Positions 24,494-33,885 of a DNA stretch of 64,000 bases are shown here, one piece after another. Made by a program: the position numbers and the translations under genes. Each line of letters opens with the position of its first letter. Within the stretch, counting starts at the first letter, position 1. The DNA lies in contig NZ_BPFI01000001.1 of assembly GCF_019972135.1 (NCBI RefSeq), positions 665,106 to 729,105 on the forward strand, given 5' to 3'. The stretch is from Sulfurovum sp. TSL1 (GTDB lineage: Bacteria > Campylobacterota > Campylobacteria > Campylobacterales > Sulfurovaceae). Below the pieces are notes generated by a model. That model worked only from the letters and a program-made list of their open reading frames with translations. It searched no databases and was not told the DNA's origin.

Positions 24494-26821
24494 ATGAAGT
24501 TAAATGTTAAATCATTAACGCTCTTACTGAGTATGGGCGTTATTTTATCATTAAGCGGATGTGGTGGTGGTAGTGACCCCGCAACTGAAATAACGTACAC
24601 CGACTACAAAGGTGATACACGTACAGCAGCACTAACACCGGGTGATGCAGAGTACCATACAGGAACAGGTTTTGACCATACCTTGCTTGATAGTGCCGAT
24701 AAAAAGTGTCAACACTGTCACAATGAACTCTATGATACGTGGAAAGGTTCAATGCATGGTAAATCATGGGCTGACCCGATCTTCCAAAGTAAATTTCAAG
24801 ATTTCTTACGTACGCATTTGGCAAAAATTGGTTCAATCGGTTCAGGAGATACTGGTATAGAATATGAACAGGTAGAAGTTGGAGTTGGAACAAAAAATAT
24901 GTTTAGTGGTGCAGCACAAACCTGTATTAAGTGTCATGCTCCAGGTGCTTACTATGCAGGTGATGTACAAGTGCATGTAACAGAAGTACAAGATGCAACA
25001 GCTATTAACACTACAGAATTAGATGCATTGAAATTGGCACATGAAGTGAATGATCCAAATGGAGAAATAGCAGTTATTGCTGCAAATAGTTTTCAAAATA
25101 AGGTCTATAAAGCAACATTCCAAATCGGACATGAAGCAAACCGTGAAGGTATCAACTGTGCATTCTGCCATAGTATAGAGACACCACGTTTGATGCAGTC
25201 AGGAGATACATATACCTTGGCAAATACTATGAGAGTAGGACCACATGGATCGATTAAAGCTGACATTGGTGATATACTCACTTATAGTCCTGATGCAACC
25301 GATCAAGACATGAACAAGTTCTTTAGACTCTGGGGGCCTGAGAAACCAAAAAATTACGCTGCTCTTGGAAGTGCTACAGATATAACGAACAGAGCGAAAG
25401 ACGGACGTTATTCTATGGCCAGAAAAGATCTTAATGGTACTGATGGGAAAGTTCATTATACTGGTGGACCGTTCTATGGACCGTTCGGTGTAACAGGTAT
25501 CACAAATGAAAATGAAACCGATGAGTCGAACAGATCGGCATATATCAATCCACACTTTGCTGATGCACACCTAAATCCTGCATTCAATGGTGATGGGTCA
25601 GAGTTTAACCACTTTGCAGATCATGGAAAAGCATTATGTCTCTCTTGCCACCAAAGAAGTGCAGGTGCAGCAGATCCAGTAACTGGTGACTTTATGGAAC
25701 TATGTTCTACCTGGAATGCCGTCACAACAGGCGATGATAACAATATGGACGACACAATGACTTCTCCAAAATGTCAAAAGTGTCATATGGAGAAGATCGA
25801 AGGTACGGTACTTCACCAGTGGGCACGTCCGGACAAATTGTTTACTCTTGCAGATAATCCTGCACTCACACCACACTTTGACCCGGCAGATCCCGAAAAC
25901 CTTGGTGATGAAAGTCCAGTGGTTGGTAAATGGTTGAACTCACACGGATTCCTGGGTGCCTCAAAAACAGGAGGAGACAAAGTTGCAGCAGTTGCAAAAA
26001 TCAAAAGTGGTTTTGAAGGTAGCGTCAGTACAAGTATCGATGGTGATATCTTAACCGTTACCACAACACTTTCAAATAAAACCGGTCACATGTTCCCAGG
26101 TGCGCACCCTATGAGAAGAGTGCTTACACGTCTCATTGTTACAGATGGAGAAGGAAATAAATTCACCCCAACACCTACAAGTAGTATATCGACATTCACT
26201 GATGCGACCAATACCTTGGCGACACTGACTGGTAAAACACTGGATGATACACAAGCTACAACAGTAACAGTAATGGAGAATGGAAGTAAAAATCTTGACT
26301 TCCCAGGAAAAGTAGCTGATCTTAACGGTAGTGCTGTTCTTTCACAAAACTTCGCGAGTGCTGAGACAGGTCCAGTGACTATTTCAGCTACAGATGCGAC
26401 TGTAAAGAACCAAACAGTCACTGATGGTAAAACTACAGGAACAATATTTAATGCGGCGATCGTAGATGCTTCAGACACAACAAACTTTACACGAATCTAC
26501 GGACATGAAACGGGTAAAAAGTATGATCTTGATAACAATGAATCAACACCTAAAGTCTTTGTAGTGCGTCCTGGATTTGACTCAAATGTAGTGGATAAAG
26601 ACACACGTCTAAGTCCTAATGAGACGGAGACTTATACCTTTACCTATAATATCTCTGGTAAAACAGGGGTAAGTGCGACGTATAAGGTCTACTATATGCA
26701 AAAAGGTGCCAATGGTCAATTCATCGTTGATCCGGCGACTGGCTTCTTGGACCAGGCAGCAAGCGATGCTGCAAAACACTTGGTGACAGAAGTAGGAAGC
26801 TATACTGCACCTGTCAATTAA
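24494..26821 (+). CDS. Pentaheme c-type cytochrome lipoprotein
   Basis: 775 residues from ATG 24494 (AAGGA upstream; an earlier in-frame ATG at 24446 lies within a leader hairpin). The signal peptide ends in lipobox LSGC (Cys23). Five CxxCH haem sites start at Cys72, 144, 222, 382 and 427. The region after about 470 has no haem motif and looks like beta-sandwich domains. The exported, lipid-anchored haem protein is probably an electron carrier or oxidoreductase at the outer surface or periplasm. It resembles cytochrome c554-like multihaem proteins in haem layout, but no substrate can be assigned. A hairpin ends the transcript. Confidence 0.88.
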   Translation: MKLNVKSLTLLLSMGVILSLSGCGGGSDPATEITYTDYKGDTRTAALTPGDAEYHTGTGFDHTLLDSADKKCQHCHNELYDTWKGSMHGKSWADPIFQSKFQDFLRTHLAKIGSIGSGDTGIEYEQVEVGVGTKNMFSGAAQTCIKCHAPGAYYAGDVQVHVTEVQDATAINTTELDALKLAHEVNDPNGEIAVIAANSFQNKVYKATFQIGHEANREGINCAFCHSIETPRLMQSGDTYTLANTMRVGPHGSIKADIGDILTYSPDATDQDMNKFFRLWGPEKPKNYAALGSATDITNRAKDGRYSMARKDLNGTDGKVHYTGGPFYGPFGVTGITNENETDESNRSAYINPHFADAHLNPAFNGDGSEFNHFADHGKALCLSCHQRSAGAADPVTGDFMELCSTWNAVTTGDDNNMDDTMTSPKCQKCHMEKIEGTVLHQWARPDKLFTLADNPALTPHFDPADPENLGDESPVVGKWLNSHGFLGASKTGGDKVAAVAKIKSGFEGSVSTSIDGDILTVTTTLSNKTGHMFPGAHPMRRVLTRLIVTDGEGNKFTPTPTSSISTFTDATNTLATLTGKTLDDTQATTVTVMENGSKNLDFPGKVADLNGSAVLSQNFASAETGPVTISATDATVKNQTVTDGKTTGTIFNAAIVDASDTTNFTRIYGHETGKKYDLDNNESTPKVFVVRPGFDSNVVDKDTRLSPNETETYTFTYNISGKTGVSATYKVYYMQKGANGQFIVDPATGFLDQAASDAAKHLVTEVGSYTAPVN

Positions 26822-26830
26822 ACCTCTTTG

Positions 26831-26852
26831 TTCCACCCTCATTTGGGTGGAA
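26831..26852 (+). terminator. Hairpin after pentaheme cytochrome gene
   Basis: Perfect 8-bp stem TTCCACCC/GGGTGGAA with a 6-base loop, 9 bases after the stop codon. No T run follows, so it may also serve as an mRNA 3'-end stabiliser. The remaining gap to 27079 shows nothing recognisable. Confidence 0.6.
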
Positions 26853-27079
26853 TACACTCATATAAAGCCAACATTCTTAAATACCATTTATCTTACCTGT
26901 ACACAAAACAAATAGCGATCATACTTATTTTAAACCTACATCTGGAACTGGCACAAAAATAGAAAAAATGATTGTATAAAAAATAAGGTTAATAAATAAA
27001 TTTTGAAAGGTATATAGTAGATAATTGTAGTTCATAGCATCATACGAGCAGCATAATGCTATGATTGATCGATCTCAAA

Positions 27080-27514
27080 CTACGGAATAAAAAAAGCCAG
27101 AACAGTGCCAACAGTTACAACCAAGTATGCGCCGATGGACCATAGTTCAATGGTCGTAGGTACCTGCTCTAGAGTGAGAAAGTTATTGATCGACATACCA
27201 CCATAGAAGTAAAATAAGAAATAACTAATAACAAACCCCAACATATAAGGAATAACAACAATACCCAAAAGTAACGAGATCTCTGCATTTTGTTTGAGAA
27301 GATCAGACAATTCATTTTTAAAGGTGAACTTAGGACCCGTATTGATGCTGTTGTCAGGGTCTTTCAAAAATATTTTCTTTTTCTCAGGGAGAGGATCCTG
27401 AGCAATTTCCTCTTTCGTATCCTCTATAAGTTTATCTTGATTCTCTTTTGATACTTTTGTAAGCTGATCCCAGTCTAAATTTTCTTCTTCTATCGTCTCT
27501 TCTCTTATGTACAT
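27080..27514 (-). CDS. Small two-helix membrane protein, unrecognised, under riboswitch control
   Basis: 144 residues. The first 70 are acidic and hydrophilic (cytoplasmic by charge), followed by two membrane helices (about 79-102 and 121-143). I do not recognise the family. GAGG lies 6 bases before the ATG. Its 130-base leader begins with a c-di-GMP-I-like aptamer and a terminator-like hairpin, so expression probably responds to a cyclic dinucleotide. A small membrane partner of an envelope or signalling system is possible but unsupported. Confidence 0.7.
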   Translation of the reverse strand: MYIREETIEEENLDWDQLTKVSKENQDKLIEDTKEEIAQDPLPEKKKIFLKDPDNSINTGPKFTFKNELSDLLKQNAEISLLLGIVVIPYMLGFVISYFLFYFYGGMSINNFLTLEQVPTTIELWSIGAYLVVTVGTVLAFFIP

Positions 27515-27619
27515 GATGATCCTCTACTGTGGCATTGTATCTTTAAAAACTCTGCTAAAGTGTAATACGTTATTTGATATGGTACGTTTTGTCAGAATAA
27601 AAAAGGAAAGAAAATTTTA

Positions 27620-27646
27620 TACATAACAGATAAGTACCTGTATGTA
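27620..27646 (-). terminator. Terminator-like expression platform of the second riboswitch
   Basis: On the minus strand TACATACAG pairs with CTG-T-TATGTA (one bulged base), followed by a U-rich tract (AAAATTTTCTTTCC, then more T). Its 5' arm directly abuts the aptamer's closing strand, so ligand binding could compete with hairpin formation. Confidence 0.6.
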
Positions 27647-27718
27647 GCAACCTGGCAATCTTGATCTGCAAGACCCATAGCTTTCCGTCCCTGTTTCACA
27701 ACAAGTTTGGCTCAATCA
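27647..27718 (-). promoter_or_regulatory. c-di-GMP-I (GEMM)-like riboswitch, second locus
   Basis: It shares GCCAAAC, the stem with GUGA tetraloop, GGACGGAAAGC and GCCAGGUUGC with the copy at 20350. Stem differences are pairing-preserving: in the GNRA stem U-A becomes U-G and U-G becomes U-A, and in the second stem the closing C-G becomes G-C. That covariation supports a folded RNA. It lies upstream of the small membrane protein gene. Confidence 0.8.
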
Positions 27719-27748
27719 ATGATATTTAAAAATAACTTTTCGTCATTA

Positions 27749-27754
27749 ATTATA
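27749..27754 (-). promoter_or_regulatory. -10 box for second riboswitch transcript
   Basis: TATAAT on the minus strand, about 30 bases before the aptamer. The 471-base gap 27515-27985 otherwise holds the aptamer, its terminator and the divergent promoter (TATAAT 27959-27964) of the next plus-strand gene; nothing further was recognised. Confidence 0.45.
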
Positions 27755-27985
27755 TTGGATATTTAATTAAATAAATCTTACATACGATTCAATCACCAAG
27801 CGCATTCGTAAAGCAGATTTTAATAGGTATCATCTATTGTTTTAGAACTATTGATCGCACTGTGACCTGGATACAAAACCAATATATTCCATATCTACAC
27901 TTGCTAGTATTATTTTTCAAAAAAATAGACATCTATTCTTATTCTTTATAATATATTGTATAATATTAATAATGGAGGGAGTTGT

Positions 27986-28453
27986 ATGATAGAGCTGTTT
28001 AAAAAACTATTTGGCAAAAAAAAGGAACAACCTGATGTTTCAAATTCCCCTGGAAGAACGTTCAATAGGGTTCTAACAGGGAGATATTTTGGCTTGGAAG
28101 ATGTAAACGCAGATGAAGATGCCATTGCCAGAGCAAAACAGGAAATGATAGACCAGATCAAAGAACTGGAACTCGTACCAATGTTTATGAGGTACGATTA
28201 CGACCGTAAAAAGAAAAAAGCGTTTAATGCTGAAGAAGATCATCCAACGTCTGTTCACGTTGCATTCCAAAAAGAGGTGTTTGCCGAAAAGTGGAACATG
28301 GTGCATGTTACAGAAATTTCATTCACCGTCTTATCTGCTGATTTTGAGGAGTTTGAAAAAATGGCAGGGGTGAGTCTGAATGACGACTTTAGAGATCTAA
28401 CCTCTACTACTTTCAATGAAGAAGAGAGAAGAAGAGAGTCAAGAGAAGCATAA
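27986..28453 (+). CDS. Hypothetical cytoplasmic protein
   Basis: 155 residues from ATG 27986, chosen because GGAGGGAG lies just upstream; an in-frame ATG at 27956 is inside the TATAAT region. It is highly charged, with no membrane segment and no signal peptide. It begins MIELFKKLFGKKKEQPD, a possible amphipathic membrane-tethering helix, and ends in an acidic/arginine-rich tail. I do not recognise it. Its position between a riboswitch locus and a GGDEF-EAL gene is the only context. Confidence 0.7.
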   Translation: MIELFKKLFGKKKEQPDVSNSPGRTFNRVLTGRYFGLEDVNADEDAIARAKQEMIDQIKELELVPMFMRYDYDRKKKKAFNAEEDHPTSVHVAFQKEVFAEKWNMVHVTEISFTVLSADFEEFEKMAGVSLNDDFRDLTSTTFNEEERRRESREA

Positions 28454-28583
28454 CAAATTCTTGAAAATATATACCTTTCTTTCAGAACATCTCTTATACT
28501 ATAACGCTTCTATAGGCAATGGCTAAAGATCTCTTCACACTTCAGTTCCTACACATTAAAGTTAAAAATAAACTATTATAACC

Positions 28584-28589
28584 TATAAT
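28584..28589 (+). promoter_or_regulatory. -10 box for 7TMR-DISM GGDEF-EAL gene
   Basis: TATAAT 50 bases before the ATG at 28640, within the 186-base gap after the hypothetical gene. Confidence 0.45.
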
Positions 28590-28639
28590 AATTATTTTAG
28601 AGGCTTTTATTAACCAATTCATATACATAGCTGGACAAC

Positions 28640-31288
28640 ATGTTTAGAGAAATCTTCATCGTATTACTTTTATCTGCAGTGACATCCTATGCCACGGTCA
28701 CACTTTCCAATAAAACAGATACATATGACCACTTTACACTCCGCTATTTTTATGATGAAAGCAGTACACTGGGTATTCATGACATTGAAAAAATACATTT
28801 TACAAAGGTCATACCTAATCAATTTTCTCAAGGATATTATTCGGGAACAGCATGGTTCAAACTCAATATGACCAATCATAGCGACAGTGAAGAGTATGTC
28901 CTTTATTTTACAGAACCTTTTTGGTCAACGTTGGATCTGTATACCAAAATGAATGATACATGGAATATACAGAAAAACGGTCTCAAGGCAAGCCTTCAAG
29001 AGAGAAGTATTCAAAACTATAATCCCGCCTATAAACTCCATATCTTACCGGGTGAAAGTGCGACATATTATATAAGAGGTCAGACACTTTCCGGACATAT
29101 CGGTGAATTTAAGATCTTCACAGAAGACGAGTTCTTTAGACCCAACCGTATTGACATTACTGACATCTACATCATCTATACTTCCATCTTATTCATTATA
29201 GTCCTGTTCAGTGTGTATAATCTGATCATCATTAAAAATCGTATCTTCGCTTATTACATCGCATATATACTCTCTTTCATTGTCTTTATCGCTATGAAAA
29301 GTGGGTTTTACTTAGAGTTCGGTTTTCCCGGTTGGAGTCAAGGTCTGCATGTCGTAGGTACGATCGTGGTATTCTTTCTGGTACTGTTCTCAGGCCGTTT
29401 TTTGGAGTTAAGCACACGTATGCCAATGATCGATAAGCTCTTTAAAGTATCAGCAGCCATTTTTTTACTGTTTGCACTGCTGATATCACAGGATACACCT
29501 TTTGCCTGTTTAGCATTTAACATCTACGCATCAATGTTCTTTACCCTACTCCTTGTGGTTGCCATCAAAGCCTTGTACCAAGGTCTTATCGGTGCCAAAT
29601 ACTATCTCATTGCACTGATCATCTATATGCCTGCTATGGGTATGATGACTTTGACCTTTAATGGTGTCATGGACAATACAGACATACACAGATACGCTTT
29701 TCTTGCAGGTTCCTTTATTGAGATCCTCTTCTTTACACTCATATTGACCAGCAAGTACAATGAACTGAATCTCAAGAAAATACACAGACAAAAGCAACTT
29801 TTAAAAGCAAGAAAGAGCAATGAAAAATTTTTAGAATCCAAGATACAGGAAAAAACAAGTGATCTTATGAAGATCAATCAACAATTGTTAAAGAAAACAG
29901 AAGAACTTGAGATCACTAAAGAGCAGTTAACCAGAGATATTCTTGAACGCGCAGAAGCAGAAAAAGAAGTAGAAAAACAAAAAAATGTTCTACATCACCA
30001 GGCCAATCACGATTCATTGACAGGATTGCCAAACCGTGCACTATTCAGTTCTCGATTGAAGCAAGGGATCAAAAAAGCAAAAAGTAAAGAGAAAGGGTTG
30101 GCACTGTTTTTTATCGACTTGGACAAATTCAAAGAGATCAATGATTCATTGGGGCATGACGTTGGAGACAGGGTTTTAAAGATCATTACAAATATATTGA
30201 AACATTCGATCCGTAAAGAAGATACACTTTCCCGTTTGGCCGGAGATGAATTCACTATTATTATGGAAGATGTGACCTATGCGGAAGATGTCTCTAACTT
30301 AGGACATGCTATTCTCAATATGTTTGCAGAACCTATACGTATTGACGAGCATGTATTATATATTACCTGCAGTATCGGTATCAGTCTTTATCCCCAAGAT
30401 GCAGACAATGAAAAAGACCTTCTGAAGTATGCTGATACAGCGATGTACAGGGCAAAAGAAAGCGGACGTAACAATTTTCAGTTCTATCGTCCGGAAATGA
30501 CAAAACATGCACTGGAGCAAATGCAATTAAAAACCAGTCTACGTCAAGCGATTGACAATGAAGAGTTTATGATCCACTATCAACCGCAGATCGACATCTC
30601 CACCAATACGTTGGTAGGCATCGAGGCTCTGTTGCGATGGCGACATCCAACCAAAGGTCTGCTTATACCTAAAAAATTTATTGCTTTGGCAGAAGAGACC
30701 GGGATGATACTTGAAATTGACGACTGGGTGATGTATACTACGATGAAACAGGTTTCCAAATGGCATAATGATGGACTGGATCCTGGCATACTCGCATTGA
30801 ATATTTCGATGACACAGTTGGAGTCTCCCAACTTCATCTATAGAATTCAAAATACGATGGATATTTATGGTTTTAAACCAGAATGGCTTGAATTGGAGAT
30901 CACAGAAGGCCATATGATGAAAAATGCTATGGAGATCATTAATAAACTCAAACAGGTCAGTCAGCTGGGCATCAATATTTCTATCGATGACTTCGGGACA
31001 GGATACTCTTCATTGTCTCTTTTAAAACGTCTCCCTATCAACAGACTTAAAATCGATAAATCATTCATCGAAGATATCCCTGAAGATGAAGAGGATCTTA
31101 CTATTATTAAATCGATCATAGCGCTTGCAAAGAGTCTCAATCTTAAGGTCATTGCAGAAGGTGTGGAAACCATAGAACAGATCAATTTTTTAAAAAGTAA
31201 AAATTGTAAGTACGTCCAGGGACACTACTATTTTTATCCTATGGATGCAGATGAACTGAAGGAAATACTTTTAAAGAAAAATGCATAA
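28640..31288 (+). CDS. 7TMR-DISM sensor GGDEF-EAL protein (c-di-GMP turnover)
   Basis: 882 residues. A signal peptide (1-18) is followed by a periplasmic DISMED2-like beta domain (to about 170), seven membrane helices (about 175-375) and a coiled coil (about 383-450). A GGDEF domain with AGDEF at 534-538 and an EAL domain with EAL at 662-664, IDDFGTGYSS and EGVET follow. Ala in the first motif position is compatible with activity. DISMED2 domains are proposed to bind carbohydrate-like ligands, so sensing of an extracellular sugar or polymer is plausible. It is the second dual-domain c-di-GMP protein in 11 kb. Confidence 0.93.
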   Translation: MFREIFIVLLLSAVTSYATVTLSNKTDTYDHFTLRYFYDESSTLGIHDIEKIHFTKVIPNQFSQGYYSGTAWFKLNMTNHSDSEEYVLYFTEPFWSTLDLYTKMNDTWNIQKNGLKASLQERSIQNYNPAYKLHILPGESATYYIRGQTLSGHIGEFKIFTEDEFFRPNRIDITDIYIIYTSILFIIVLFSVYNLIIIKNRIFAYYIAYILSFIVFIAMKSGFYLEFGFPGWSQGLHVVGTIVVFFLVLFSGRFLELSTRMPMIDKLFKVSAAIFLLFALLISQDTPFACLAFNIYASMFFTLLLVVAIKALYQGLIGAKYYLIALIIYMPAMGMMTLTFNGVMDNTDIHRYAFLAGSFIEILFFTLILTSKYNELNLKKIHRQKQLLKARKSNEKFLESKIQEKTSDLMKINQQLLKKTEELEITKEQLTRDILERAEAEKEVEKQKNVLHHQANHDSLTGLPNRALFSSRLKQGIKKAKSKEKGLALFFIDLDKFKEINDSLGHDVGDRVLKIITNILKHSIRKEDTLSRLAGDEFTIIMEDVTYAEDVSNLGHAILNMFAEPIRIDEHVLYITCSIGISLYPQDADNEKDLLKYADTAMYRAKESGRNNFQFYRPEMTKHALEQMQLKTSLRQAIDNEEFMIHYQPQIDISTNTLVGIEALLRWRHPTKGLLIPKKFIALAEETGMILEIDDWVMYTTMKQVSKWHNDGLDPGILALNISMTQLESPNFIYRIQNTMDIYGFKPEWLELEITEGHMMKNAMEIINKLKQVSQLGINISIDDFGTGYSSLSLLKRLPINRLKIDKSFIEDIPEDEEDLTIIKSIIALAKSLNLKVIAEGVETIEQINFLKSKNCKYVQGHYYFYPMDADELKEILLKKNA

Positions 31289-31316
31289 ATTCTGTGAAAA
31301 CCTATACCGAAAATGA

Positions 31317-32150
31317 TCATTTAGATTCTTTTTTCAGCTTATCATAAAAATAGTTGGTTGCTTGAACAAAACCGTCAACGCTTCCGCAGTCAAAACGTTT
31401 TCCTTTGAACTTGTAGGCTAAGACCATCCCTTTTTTCGTATGATTCATCAAAGCATCGGTAATTTGAAGTTCTCCATTTTTTCCAGGTTTGGTCTCTTCT
31501 ATGGTTCTGAAAATATCAGGGGTAAGTATATATCGTCCAATGATCGCCAGATTCGAAGGGGCATCTTCCGGGTCCGGTTTTTCTACCATATCAGAGATGA
31601 TAAAAACATCATCTTCGATCTCTTTACCCTCGATCACTCCGTATTTGTATGTCTCTTCTTTAGGCACTTCCTGGATGGCAACCACACAACATTTATATTT
31701 CTCATAGATCTTTACCAACTGCGCCAGCACATTTTCCCCATCCTCATTCACACACAGATCATCTGCCAAGATCACGCCAAAAGGCTCATTACCGATCAAA
31801 GGTTCACCTTTTAAAATAGCATGGCCAAGTCCTAACATCTCTTTTTGTCTGGTAAAAGTAAAGGTACATTTATCCATCATCTCCCGAGTACTCTTCAGTA
31901 GATCTTCTTTGGAACTTCCTTTGATCTGATGCTCCAGCTCATAAGAGATATCAAAGTGCTCTACCAAGGCCCTTTTACCGCGGCCTGTAATGATCGCCAT
32001 GACATCCATACCCGCATCGCTTGCCTCTTCTACTCCATACTGTATCAGTGGTTTGGTCAAGATGGGAAGCATCTCTTTTGGTGTTGCCTTGGTTGCCGGC
32101 AAAAATCGTGTACCGTATCCGGCAGCCGGGAATAAACATTTTTTAATCAT
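31317..32150 (-). CDS. galU: UTP-glucose-1-phosphate uridylyltransferase
   Basis: Makes UDP-glucose from UTP and glucose 1-phosphate; 277 residues, normal length. PAAGYGTRFLPATKATPKEM is the nucleotide-binding loop, LADDLC the metal/nucleotide Asp region, and VEKPDPEDAPSN the sugar-binding segment. It overlaps the glucosylglycerate phosphorylase gene by 8 bases and ends the operon. In this context it can supply NDP-glucose for GpgS from the glucose 1-phosphate the phosphorylase releases. Confidence 0.95.
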   Translation of the reverse strand: MIKKCLFPAAGYGTRFLPATKATPKEMLPILTKPLIQYGVEEASDAGMDVMAIITGRGKRALVEHFDISYELEHQIKGSSKEDLLKSTREMMDKCTFTFTRQKEMLGLGHAILKGEPLIGNEPFGVILADDLCVNEDGENVLAQLVKIYEKYKCCVVAIQEVPKEETYKYGVIEGKEIEDDVFIISDMVEKPDPEDAPSNLAIIGRYILTPDIFRTIEETKPGKNGELQITDALMNHTKKGMVLAYKFKGKRFDCGSVDGFVQATNYFYDKLKKESK

Positions 32151-33885
32151 TTTTCTTTTCTCCTTCTTTTAATGGTTTCAACCACAATATCTCATACGGC
32201 TGCATAATAAATATTCCTTCTTGTAGCTGTCTATGAGAAATAATATCCATAAAAACACCTTCTTTATAGGGTGACAGATCGACTTCAACTTCTGTTTTTT
32301 GGAAATTGTGCAGAGCAATAATAAATTCATTACTCTCTTTACCGTAATGTTTTATCGCAAAAACCTCTTTATCCAGTGATAAAAATTCAAACCTGGTAAA
32401 AGGGTCAAAACAGGGTTCATGAATACGAATCGAAATAAGTTGTTTATAACGTTTAAACAGATTATTACGTAGACTTCCCTCTTCACTCAGCTCCTCTTTG
32501 ATGTTGTCAAAATTTAATTTCTCACGATTGATAGCCCGGTTTCGTCTTGTTTTTCTCACTGCTTCATGGTAATTTCTCGACCCGACCAGTGAATGAAAAT
32601 AGATACCCGGGACCCCGGGCATTGCCAGGACAACAGCTTGGGAAAGTATCATACGTTTAAGCCGTAACGTATCATCCTCATCAGGATGGGTTAAGATATC
32701 TATATAGCTGCAGTTCAACTCATAGGGAGATTGTTCCTCTCCTTCTACACTCCGATATGAGACCAAACCGCCATGTGCTTTGCAAGAGTTGACCATGAAG
32801 TTTAGCTCATCCTTATCAAGAATGTTACTTACTGCCCGTACACCGATACCATCATGACTGGCTGTAAAGTTAAAGAAACACACCTTGTCACTCGGAAGCT
32901 TTAAGGTCTTGGCCCAGGCTGTCAACTTGGTGGTGTCTCCCGATAAAATAGAAAATGCCAAGAGCGGAGGCAGAGCAAAGTTGTACACCATATGTGCTTC
33001 ATCTGATCCATTGCCAAAATAGGAGATGTTCTCATCGTGTGGTACATTGGTCTCTGTAATGATAATGATCTCAGGAGCCACGGCATGGATCACCTCACGC
33101 ATCAGTTGTATCAGTTCATGGGTCTGTGGAAGATGTACACAGTTTGTGCCTATCTCTTTCCAGATAAAGGCAATGGCATCAAGCCTTATAAGCGATGCAC
33201 CCTTTTCTATATACAGAAGTAATACATCCAGCACTTTGAGCAATACCTTATAGTTCGCATAATTCAAGTCCACTTGATCTGCACTGAACGTGGTCCAAAC
33301 ATGGCGAATACCTCCATCATCATCAATGAATTCAGTGAGCAGAGGAGTGGTTCGAGGTCGTATTACCGCCGTTAAATCGATGGATGGATCAAGTTCGGTG
33401 AAAAAGTTATAATATTCAGGATCATTGGCCAAGAACTTCTCAAACCAATGACTCAGTTGGCTCATGTGGTTGATCACACCATCAAACATAAGGCGGTGAT
33501 CCTGGTTCAAGGCTTTAATGTTCTTCCATGAACCTTTTAAAGGGCAGACGCCTTTATAATCAACAATGGAAAAACCATCATCACTTGAATATGGATAAAA
33601 TGGCAAAATATGTACACTGTTGATGCACTCCTGCACATACTCGTTTAAAAACCGGTGAAGTGTGGCTAACGCCGTTTCTCCTTCATGAAAGATCTGATCC
33701 CCATAGGTAATGAGTATCACATCTTTTTCAGTCATCACATAGGGTTTGCTTTCGACTTTCTCTTGGTACTCCTTGATCAGTACAGCTATAGCATCATATG
33801 CCATAGCTGCATCTTCTTTGTTGTAGATACTTTCAAGAGAATATTTAATGAAATCCAATCTTTCTTTACTGTCTCTTTCTAACAT
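32143..33885 (-). CDS. Glucosylglycerate phosphorylase (GH13_18)
   Basis: 580 residues, GH13 subfamily 18 (sucrose phosphorylase clan). Nucleophile Asp236 (IRLDAIAF), acid/base Glu278 (ITETN) and Asp345 (TASHDGIG) are present. Sucrose phosphorylases are about 490-505 residues, whereas glucosylglycerate phosphorylases are longer. The neighbours (GpgS, a MpgP-type phosphatase, glycerate kinase) make glucosylglycerate the likely substrate. Products would be glucose 1-phosphate and D-glycerate. The substrate call is by context. It overlaps gpgS by 7 bases and galU by 8, so it is tightly coupled. Confidence 0.82.
   Translation of the reverse strand: MLERDSKERLDFIKYSLESIYNKEDAAMAYDAIAVLIKEYQEKVESKPYVMTEKDVILITYGDQIFHEGETALATLHRFLNEYVQECINSVHILPFYPYSSDDGFSIVDYKGVCPLKGSWKNIKALNQDHRLMFDGVINHMSQLSHWFEKFLANDPEYYNFFTELDPSIDLTAVIRPRTTPLLTEFIDDDGGIRHVWTTFSADQVDLNYANYKVLLKVLDVLLLYIEKGASLIRLDAIAFIWKEIGTNCVHLPQTHELIQLMREVIHAVAPEIIIITETNVPHDENISYFGNGSDEAHMVYNFALPPLLAFSILSGDTTKLTAWAKTLKLPSDKVCFFNFTASHDGIGVRAVSNILDKDELNFMVNSCKAHGGLVSYRSVEGEEQSPYELNCSYIDILTHPDEDDTLRLKRMILSQAVVLAMPGVPGIYFHSLVGSRNYHEAVRKTRRNRAINREKLNFDNIKEELSEEGSLRNNLFKRYKQLISIRIHEPCFDPFTRFEFLSLDKEVFAIKHYGKESNEFIIALHNFQKTEVEVDLSPYKEGVFMDIISHRQLQEGIFIMQPYEILWLKPLKEGEKKND

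Noticed and set aside
26853-27079. Possible small gene between the cytochrome and the small membrane protein
   Set aside because: No frame with a ribosome site or recognisable product; the sequence is AT-rich and apparently empty.
32143-33885. Sucrose phosphorylase
   Set aside because: Same subfamily, but the chain is longer and the operon holds GpgS, its phosphatase and glycerate kinase; glucosylglycerate fits better.
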